Source: Dillenia suffruticosa (lineage: Eukaryota; Streptophyta; Magnoliopsida; Dilleniales; Dilleniaceae). Taken from it: DNA of 64,000 nt. Shown here piece after piece: positions 55,617 to 64,000 of this stretch (the first letter of the stretch is position 1; every line of letters starts with the position of its first letter). Made by a program: the position numbers and the translations under genes. The notes beneath the pieces are model-generated. The model did not search any database and was not told where the DNA came from. It was given only the letters and a program-made list of their open reading frames with translations. The DNA lies in the NCBI GenBank assembly GCA_033439265.1, contig JAVTVX010000013.1, forward strand, positions 7,404,501-7,468,500. Reading direction: 5' to 3'.

Positions 55617-58600
55617 CAAGTCGGGGCATAAGGTTTTACTTACTTTTTGCTGTTTTTGTTGAGAAGCCATTGCAAATGTGGACGCAATTAACAGTGTTAG
55701 ATTGCAACTTGAATTCCTAATTTAGCCACTATTCTCAATTATTTGTGCTGAAATTGAAGGCGCTGTTGAAGCAGATAAAAAACAAAAAGCTCCCTTCCGA
55801 AGCTCTTACGTGTCATTTTTCTAGGGTTGTAATAAGTGTGACTATGAATGAATCACGATGATTTTTTGCACGCTATTCTTGTTGTTTCATTTTGATCATG
55901 CTCAAATGATTTTGAGCCTTTATTTGTTGCAGCCCCTTTTTTTTTCAAGGGGGTTACAGGGCTGCGAGTGTATGATACGCAAGAACACCCAACATTTTGG
56001 GTCATTCATAATTTTTATGGAGTTACTTATATATCCACACCTTGATAATGTAGCTCCTTGTCTATCTAGGAGGGGCCTATAAGATGGGGCAGTGTGAATT
56101 CCTACTTTTTAATTTGGAGATTCAAAGGCCATGCTAGCACAGGGTTTTCTTCCACACGCTTAGTGTGCACGAGAACGTAATGAGTGAGAAATCACATAAA
56201 AGACTTGAGAAATTTGATTATATGCCTGCGGCCTTACCTAGAAGCTTCCCTCATGCCTTCAATTATGCAGAGTTCTGTTTACAAACCTATCCTTGCAAGC
56301 TAGCCATACGGAATTTCAAGACACAACGTCTGCACTCCACTTTCCCTAACCTCACCAAGATAGACTCCACTTTCCCTAACCTCACCTAGAGATTGACAAC
56401 CGCCTCCCCCCCCCCCGGGCAAAAAAAAAAAAACCCCATATACCCTTCTCTAGTTCACGACAGTCATCCAAGATTACAAAATAAGATCTCCCTTGAAATG
56501 GGATTGATATGTAAGCGCTTGTCACTAGATCTTTCGTGCGTTTAGAATATCTCACAAGGTGTATTTATAGCCAGGTGTTCCAACTAGCCATTAGAGAAAC
56601 TTTAATTCAAAATGTGATCGTTGGATATTTGTTCCAAATGTGCTCCTGAGCGTATGTGCTTCGGAGTAGCTCAATAGGCATCGCCCAAGGCGTTCGAAGT
56701 TTCTACTAGGGACTCCGGAAAAAAAAAAAAAAAAAAAAAAAGAAAAGAAAAGGCTCTCATAAGAAATCATCAAGTCATATAATTGCAAGCTAGTATGGTG
56801 AAACCATTGAGCACCTTAAAATTCTCAAAAATTCGATGTTGGTGTGAAAGTTTACAAATGACACGTATCTTCAAAATAATATAGTGATAAAGAAAAAATC
56901 ATTTTCATAAAAATCATGGTTTAAATATCAATTTAACTACCTACTCTTAATATTTAAAAAGGGAAATCATAGGAAGTAATTAAAAGGAAAATAAAGTAAA
57001 ATTTAATCTTAAAAAATTGAATTCAAAAAAGAAAAACACAAGAACACATCATTTTCTAGAGGATTTACTAGGAATTACTTTTTATAATTGTCAATGGAGA
57101 TCACAACACCACCAAGCTTGTTACAAGAGTCAGACACCAAGATTGTTACAATAGTCCATCTCTTTTTAAGATAAGTTTCATTACAAAAATATATATTAAG
57201 ATTTAGAAAATACTGTACTGAAGCCCCTCTTCTTCTCGTCAAACCTCATTGCATTCTCCACATATCCAAGTGTTTTTTATCAGAAGTCCCATTCTTAATA
57301 TGTTTTCCTCTCTATTCATATCCCTTGGGGAAGCTGGGGTTATCGCCTCTTTCTTTCCTTGCTCTCCAAGTTAGAATTTACAGTAATTCTGTAAGCAATT
57401 CACCTTCCTTCTTTCATTTCCATAAAAATTTCTGTAAATCTTCTCCAGCGCAGCTACTGTCCATGGTGCAATTACGCAGCCCCAGGTGTCTTTCCTCTTT
57501 TGCACTCTTCATTCAACTAAAACTAGTTTAGCCCTGCCTTGGAGTCTTATAGTTCTAGCTTGATCAGATTTAGCCTCAACCTGCTTCCCTTCTTTCATCG
57601 ACGCAGCAGGTTAACTCTTTCCCCCGTTGTGCTTTTGTAATGTCATCCGGGTCCATGTTTGGCTTCTTGGTCCTTGTCAGTTTGGACTAGGATTTGTGCT
57701 TATGTCACTTTGCTCCCAATATTACAGCGACTTGTCCATTGCCAGATTTTCTGGGCATTTCTCCAATTTACGTCCAAACTTGAGAAGGCTAATATATCAC
57801 ATTTTGCCAACTGGGGCCAATCGAGACTTTAAGGATTAGGGGTTTACCCAAGTTAATTTCCATACTAAAGCATATTTTGCTTGCACCGGTGGTGGCTGAG
57901 TCCACCCAATTTGATTTTCTCTATTTGGAATATGAGGTCTTTGTGGAAGTATTCTATGGGGTGTTCTGGCAGTCTCAATGAGATGGTTGTTGTGCTTAGA
58001 TTTGCTCGAAAGGGCCTGAATTCGCAATACCATCTTCTTGCCAAGAGGTAATGTCCTGCCACTGGCTAGGGGCCTAAGTCGAGGATTATCATCTACCTCT
58101 TGCTTGGTACCCTAACCAAGTAGAACCTCCCTTCTAGATCCACGATCTGTCTTCTTTATTATTTTTTTTTTATTATTATTATTATTTTTTTTTTTTGGGT
58201 ACAGCCATCTCTGTCTTCTCTCTACTTTCCAAAAAGACGAGCATCATCTTCCCTAAGACTGACACTGCAGTTTTCCACAGTTTTTGGTCTTCTTCCTTCA
58301 ATTCTAAGGGGATCTTCACATCCACAGTTTTCAGGGGTAGCTTTGATTTTGAAGATTCCTCATGTTCTAATTCTGAATCTATAATATCTAAGCTAGCCCT
58401 CCTAGTAATACAAAATTAGGTTCCCACTAGTTTATCCTTACCTGAATCTATTGAACGTTTACCTACCTTCTGGTCTTAGGATGTTTCTGTTTTTGGACAT
58501 ATCATAAAGAGCTATTCCTAATTCGTGTTGGTCAAGGTTTTTGCCCTCCTTTGTATCAAGGTCTATCATTATAAGGTTTGAATTGCCTGTAAATGTCGTA

Positions 58601-58982
58601 ACATTTGCCTCGTCTTTCCTCGCCAATTTTCTCGAAACACTTTTACTTCTTTACTACTTTTAATCATAATTACTATTTTTCTAACAAGGTTTGTGATCAC
58701 ATTTCCACAAATTACTATATTGCCAGTAATTATATACTAAATTTTAATAATTACGAAAACTTAAATACACTTTAATCAAGGAAACAATGATAGTAACGGG
58801 CCACTTTTAGCTAAGAATGGACCTAACATTTCAATATCTACCATGGACAGCCTTTATGGTACCTGGGATGAAGGGGAAGGGTAAAAAACCAAAACGAAGT
58901 GGGTAGCCTTCCCAAGATTCATAACCCAATCCGAACTTTTTAACCTAAAGATCGAATGGGAAATCAAACCTCGTCTAGATTC

Positions 58983-59054
<72 letters not shown>

Positions 59055-59417
59055 TACCATCCTGTCGAGGGGCTTTTGATAACCATCCTACCTCTGCGAG
59101 AGAAATTCAATCCAATCAAAGATTCTAGTACTTCTGTAACTAAACACAGAAAATTAGATCACCAAAATCCCCAAAATTTATTTTAATCTTATACTTTAGT
59201 CCATCTATACCAAAATAACAATTCATCTAGAATGAACAACTTCCCAGGAGGGGAGAAAAAAAAAATTCTAAAACTGAAAAAAAAAAATGATCATTCAAAC
59301 ACAAACAAAGACTCGACATTCTATACCGAAACCACCACATCTCTTGGTCTGCAAAATTAGAGCATTAATGGTACCGGAGACAATTAAATCATTCATGATA
59401 TCTGGGAAACTTCGACA
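55617..59417. other. Convergent intergenic spacer, mostly unrecognised repeats
   Basis: This separates the 3' ends of the Aha1-N gene (plus) and the ROS3-like gene (minus). It has homopolymer runs (55926-55936, 56406-56434, 56720-56740), a 23-base tandem duplication ACTCCACTTTCCCTAACCTC at 56334 and 56364, AT-rich text (56820-57200), and a C/T-rich stretch (57220-58160) with short open frames on both strands that match nothing I know. A long (AG)n run sits at 58986-59050. In Arabidopsis a TIR-NBS-LRR gene occupies the corresponding interval; I see no NB-ARC or LRR motif here. Confidence 0.5.
58986..59050 (+). repeat. (AG)n microsatellite, ~65 bp
   Basis: Nearly perfect AG repeat, the longest simple repeat in the window, about 370 bases downstream of the ROS3-like stop codon. 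Confidence 0.95.
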
Positions 59418-62340
59418 TTAGGCTTTCTTCGAAGCTAGGATTTGCTTCTTGTCATTACCCTTTTTTCTCAACTGACTGCTTAAAGCCGCCTTTGTTTTCT
59501 TCCACTCCTTGACTGAAGCATCACTCCTCATGAAAATGCAAGATTTACCAATTTCAGAGACTGCTGTTCCCTTTAATGCTGGACTATTTTTTTCCCTCTG
59601 CATTAAAGTATCTTTTCCAACTTCTAAAGGTCTAATTTTCTGCCCTTCACAAGATGTAGCATCCTTTGCAAACCCCAAAGAACTAGAACCACTTGCAATA
59701 GATTCAATTCTGCACTTGCCTCCCGAATCACTTTGCTTGCCACCAACATTTTTTGCAGCATCCGCTCTGTTTGGTTTCACAGCTTCAGGTGGTTTCTGCT
59801 CTGCAAAAGTGACACCTGGAATGATGTTGGAGATGCTGAACATATTATCAGTCCCAGTGCCAACCAGACTTGTCCATGAGGATTTCTGATGCCACGAAAC
59901 ACCACTGGTCAACTTAGTTACAGGCTCAACTTTTTTAAGATCCTCCATTTTATTCAGATCCCTTGATTGGTTTCCTGAGATATGATTTGCCAAATTGTGG
60001 TCCTTTTCAGTTGAGAAGTTTGGCGCCTTAATATCATCTGACTCTGGCTTCTCTTCATGTGAAGAAGTAGATTTTGGAGGAGTAAGTGAAACACCAGAAT
60101 CACTGTTGCTACTATCACCCATTACCTCTACCTGTGCAGAAATCTGAGATGAGTTTGGATTTGTTTCTGATGGCCGGACAAGTGACTCAGGTTGAGTTTG
60201 GCGCTCCTGTATGAGTACTTTTGACTCCTTTAAATGGCTACCTCCACCACTCTCCTTTGTAGAGTTTAATTTCTTCCTCTTGTTAGATGTTGGGAAGGTA
60301 GCACCTGCCGGTTCACTTTTCTTCTTGGTGTTCTTGTGGTGCTGCGTTCGCAAGTCTTTGAATGTTTTTGACTCATCAAGTCTTGTTTCCTGTTACAAAG
60401 ACAACAGAATAACACTGAGGAAATGCAAGAAGAAAACAGGGTGAAGTACTACATCAGAAGAAGAGAAGCTTAGTGATTGCATAGTCTATATCAACCACAT
60501 GCTTATACTTACCTTAATCTTTTTTCTTTTTTGGCTCTCTAACAAGACATCTATGTCCATGGCCCCATTAATTATGTTGGTAATGAGGTTGTCATCAACT
60601 GTCATATCATTTGCTTCATTCTCATCAATCAGTGGATCTAACTTACTGGTAGGTTTTTCACTTGCCATTTCATTGGTCCTCCTCAACGCAGTCTTTGAAT
60701 CAGTATCCCTCTCAAAGAGCCTATTCATAACCATATTCATCATGTTAAGCTCCTGTTCAACAACTCCACCCTTCTGAGTATCAAAATCACAATTTGTTCC
60801 CTTGGGCATGTAAGAAAAATCAGAATGCTCCTCACAGCCACAAAAATGGAGAGGGAGGGAAGAAGGAACATCAACCCGAGGAAAACTGTACTTGTGTTTT
60901 CCAGTCCCACTAAAAGGCAACAGCTTCACCTGCAGAACAAACCTAAATTCATGTAAGAGTGCTTGATTATCTATAATAAAAAAAAGGATATAATCATGAT
61001 TCTCCTTCAGTGGAACATTATTTTACAATCCAGAATCCAAAACATGCAATGAAGATTTGCGACACCATACAACTCAGTAACCAACATATGACAGCTCAAA
61101 TATTTGCTTTTCTTTTGGGGGGATTATTTGTGAAGCTTTACCTTTCTCAACTTGGGAAAGAATATCCGAAGCTTCATGTTTTCCAAGTTGGGAGCCTTTT
61201 TGGGCTTTTCCAACTCTTGTGGTGCAGTCGTACTAGGATTAGATTTAGATGCAGCAATTTCAGCATCTTGTGCCCACTCACGTTTCAAGCGAACAAGATA
61301 ATGCTCTTTAGCCTTCTCAAGTCTCAGTTTACCCCCTCTCCATGCACACCCGTTATACTGTTTAAAAACACATCAAAACATCAAAAACACACACACACAC
61401 ACACACATGTATATCAAATGAAAATCACCAAGTGGTAACTGATAGATCAATTCAAGTTCATCAGCAAGATTTCTAGGCAAAACAATTTGAGAAAGATTAG
61501 ACAGTTACACTAGCCTTGACTCATTGAAAGGCTCTTCAACAGTCACTTACATAAAAGCAAACTCACTTCTCTAAAACTACGGCAATTACAAACAAGAGAC
61601 TTAAAAAATTTAACATAGAACAGTTTTATTGGTCCAATAATATCATAAATTTTACCTTTTAATTTCTAAAGACTACTGAAACAGTGCCACCTCCGATCGG
61701 TCATTAACTATATCATCAATTCATCTAGCATCACTTTAAAACATATTACTTAGATCTCTCCTCATATTCACTCAGTTGGCTTTCATTCATTTCACCCTCT
61801 TCATTTTATTAAAAGTAAAATTCATTTCTTGTCAAAGGATGCAATCACCATAGTAAGAGCAGCAAAGATTTCTTCACAAATAAAGGAGCTGATATAAGTG
61901 TTGGTCCAAGGAAAGCTTGGGTATGCTTATGCTATGTTCCTCGCACGTGAAATACTAGTACAATTCAACATCCTAAGAAGACTACATAGATTAGAAGCCG
62001 TTCCAATGAATTTTGAAATAAAAAAAAAATGCAAGGAAATAATTTCAAGGGCAGCAGAGACAGAGCAGGCAATTGTTACTCTAATGAATTCACTTAGTGA
62101 ATAATCTAGAGAGATAGAGAGAGAGACCTTGCTGAAGAGCTTGGGAAGAGAAGAAGAAGAGGAAGGCAAGAAATCCAAGTAAGCAAAGCTGCGACCTTTG
62201 GTGCGGACAATGTGAACAAAATTGATAAGACCGAGAGATTGTGACGAAAATGTGGCGCGCAGATCATCCTCCGTAACACTCTCTCCTAAACCCCCCACGT
62301 ATATCCGAACCTCCTCCTTCCTGCCCTCTTCCATCTCCAT
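59418..62340 (-). CDS. ROS3: ROS3-like RRM protein, 4 exons, 605 aa
   Basis: Exons on the minus strand: 62340-62128, 61357-61142, 60929-60513 and 60389-59418, in phase with GT/AG borders. One RRM occupies about residues 11-90: RNP2 IYVGGL (13-18) and RNP1 KGRSFAYLDF (48-57), continuing into exon 2 with YNGCAWRGGKLRLEKAKEHY. The remainder is hydrophilic and probably disordered, with Lys-rich nuclear-type signals (QKRKKIK, KNTKKK, NKRKKLN) and a short segment LTSGVSWHQKSSWTSLVG (about 435-452). This matches Arabidopsis ROS3 (At5g58130; 748 residues), an RNA-binding nuclear protein needed for ROS1-type active DNA demethylation; the C-terminal half also resembles NOL8-type nucleolar proteins. The ATG at 62338-62340 is the first in the frame; a second follows two codons later. 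Confidence 0.88.
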
Positions 62341-62540
62341 TGCCGCTGCTGCTGCTCTCTCTCTCCTCTCCAAAACGGCGCTAAAGCCCTAGTCCTGGCC
62401 CGCCGCCTCTCTTCCGCATCCCCGAGACGAGTAATAACGGGCGGGCCGGACAAATGGAGTACAGAATTAGGCCTAGCGAAGCCCATACTCAAAAGAATCA
62501 GGCTGGGCCCATTACCAGAGCAAAGCCGGGTTTTTTAAAA
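62341..62540 (-). promoter_or_regulatory. 5' UTR / promoter of the ROS3-like gene with site II elements
   Basis: Upstream of the ATG (minus strand) the sequence is GC-rich and contains several TGGGCC/TGGGCT words (near 62415-62420 and 62475-62515, both strands), the 'site II' type elements typical of promoters of constitutively expressed plant genes in growing tissue. The role is inferred from motif content. Confidence 0.45.
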
Positions 62541-63385
62541 CCTAAATCGAATCCACACAGTTTATTGATATAATAAAATAGAATATTAAATTTTAGATTT
62601 AAAATTTAAGAATAAAAAAATTATATTAAATCTCGTATACGTTCAAAATTAATTAATCAAAATATAATTTTTGGTGGTCGAAAATAGTCGCCGAAGCCAA
62701 AATGAAGTCTCAAGCCGGCAAATTCAAACCATAAAAAAAAAAAAAAGAAAAAAAAATTGAGCTTGATGCGCTGCGGGGATGGGAGCGTACTTGGTTGGAT
62801 TTGATTAGCCTTTGAAGAGTTGGGTTTTTTTATTTATTTTTTGGGTTTTAAAGGCAAATTATAAATTTTACTTTATTTAAAAACAATGATATTTAGTGAG
62901 AATTTGTATTTATGAGGGTAATTAATTTCGATGCACACTCAATCGTATTGAAGGGTCATATGGGTTTCAAGACATTAGGCTAATAATGATCTCATTTTTC
63001 AAAATATTAGATATTTCTCATACTTATACTCCACAATTGAGATGTTATAAAAAGCAAACATGCGACCCAAGACATTTTGCACTTTCGTCCATTTTTCCCC
63101 AATCTCAAATTTAATTTAACATATATTTTCTTAAAACATATTTTTACATAAGTTAGCTTAAATTTAGGATCAAGAATTATTTTACATAAGTGTATTCTTT
63201 TCACAATCAAATGTAATTAGACTCTCTCATCACTTTTTTGCAAAATCTAGAAATGACCCTTGAACCAACAAGCAACAAGAGATAATATGTGATCTAATAT
63301 AATTATTTTTTTCATTCATAAATTAATTCAAAGAAAATAGAGAATTTGTACTTTGAATCTTTTTAAAAGTTAGACTTAAATCTCT

Positions 63386-63416
<31 letters not shown>

Positions 63417-64000
63417 CCAAACATAAAACTCTAGAATTGATTTCAAATCTTAAAAAAAAAATATGTAATTGACTTCATTCTATTTTCTAACCAACAAACA
63501 CTTGGGGGAGAAGAAAAAGTAAAGAAATGGATTATTGAAAACAATGGTCTGTAACGTCTCTGATCACGAGATGACAATTTTGCCACTCCCGCTCAAGAGC
63601 CGGTGGCAGGTTTCGGATGGAAAAATTAACTCAAGTATAGGTTCGGCGGCTTTGTATGGAAACAAATAGCTCCGCCGAGAAAAATATACTTTAAAACAAC
63701 GCAACTAATATATTTTAGGTAATCAAAAGGTATCACATTTATATCGAGTTTTAAAAACTTGATATATTTTAAAAAATAAACATGTCAAATCTTAAAAACT
63801 CGACATACGTTTAAACAATACAAGTCGAGTTTTTAAAATTTAACATGAAAATAGTATGCCCCATTATGAATTTTACAAATTCTATGCCAACTTTATTTAC
63901 AAATTTCAAACTCTAAAATATTTTTTACAATCAATCTTCCAAACAGAATCAAATTTGTGTACAATACAACCCAAATATTAGAACAAAATAGTAAATCCAA
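62541..64000. other. AT-rich spacer at the right end
   Basis: No gene is seen. It holds poly-A tracts (62735-62758, 63388-63415) and a cluster of inverted and direct repeats of TCGAGTTTTTAAAA at 63738-63846. One short GC-richer patch (63590-63660) is not recognised as coding. Confidence 0.45.
63738..63846. repeat. Cluster of CGAGTTTT/AAAACTCG inverted and direct repeats
   Basis: ATATCGAGTTTTAAAAACTTGATAT (from about 63742) is itself a near palindrome. Two further copies follow, ATCTTAAAAACTCGACATAC (about 63788-63807) and AAGTCGAGTTTTTAAAATTT (about 63822-63841), in opposite orientations. This may be a decayed MITE or hairpin-rich piece. Confidence 0.5.

Noticed and set aside
57836-58419. 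Overlapping open frames in the spacer between the Aha1-N and ROS3-like genes
   Set aside because: Short, mutually overlapping, no recognisable motif; no NB-ARC P-loop, kinase-2 or LRR pattern that would indicate the TNL gene found here in Arabidopsis.
61927-62373. A longer ROS3-like N-terminus beginning upstream of 62340
   Set aside because: The upstream codon is TTG, not ATG; the first ATG in frame is at 62340. The downstream end of that frame also reads into intron 1 past the GT donor.
1-64000. CRISPR arrays, rRNA or tRNA genes, organelle insertions, bacterial-type operons
   Set aside because: None seen. Short direct repeats here are transposon minisatellites or microsatellites, and the coding genes are spliced nuclear plant genes.

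Overview
The window is nuclear DNA of a flowering plant, most likely a eudicot. It has spliced protein genes with GT/AG introns, AT-rich introns and spacers, plant LTR retrotransposons and LINEs, and many (CT)n/(AT)n microsatellites. The species cannot be told from the sequence. All calls were made by reading; no database search was run.

Left third (1-12.7 kb): repeat wreckage with no host gene that I can support. It holds a GC-rich low-complexity block (1-660), a decayed minus-strand gag-like remnant (about 1.25-2.67 kb), a heavily diverged LTR element without recognisable pol that is full of short tandem repeats (about 2.8-8.9 kb), and a 5'-truncated LINE with a 14-bp target duplication that was itself later interrupted by a 1.3-kb insertion (9.3-11.3 kb).

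Middle (12.7-50.3 kb): one very large plus-strand gene. I could phase 25 exons into a 941-residue protein with an N-terminal signal peptide and a C-terminal membrane anchor. It matches the Arabidopsis At5g58100 (SPOT1, pollen exine) family. Exon 1 encodes only the signal-peptide core and is followed by a 13.45-kb intron. That intron contains two Ty1/copia elements, one nested inside an LTR of the other, both with intact 5-bp target duplications. Other introns hold LINE fragments and a ~1-kb long-terminal-inverted-repeat element that looks Pack-MULE-like.

Right third (51.3-62.3 kb): a plus-strand six-exon gene for a 201-residue protein with only the Aha1 N-terminal (Hsp90 co-chaperone) domain, and a convergent minus-strand four-exon gene for a 605-residue RRM protein like Arabidopsis ROS3 (At5g58130). 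The gene set SPOT1 / Aha1-N / ROS3 matches Arabidopsis At5g58100, At5g58110 and At5g58130, so the block is conserved microsynteny. The three proteins act in different processes (pollen wall, Hsp90 chaperoning, RNA-linked DNA demethylation), so the linkage looks ancestral rather than functional. The last 1.5 kb is AT-rich spacer.
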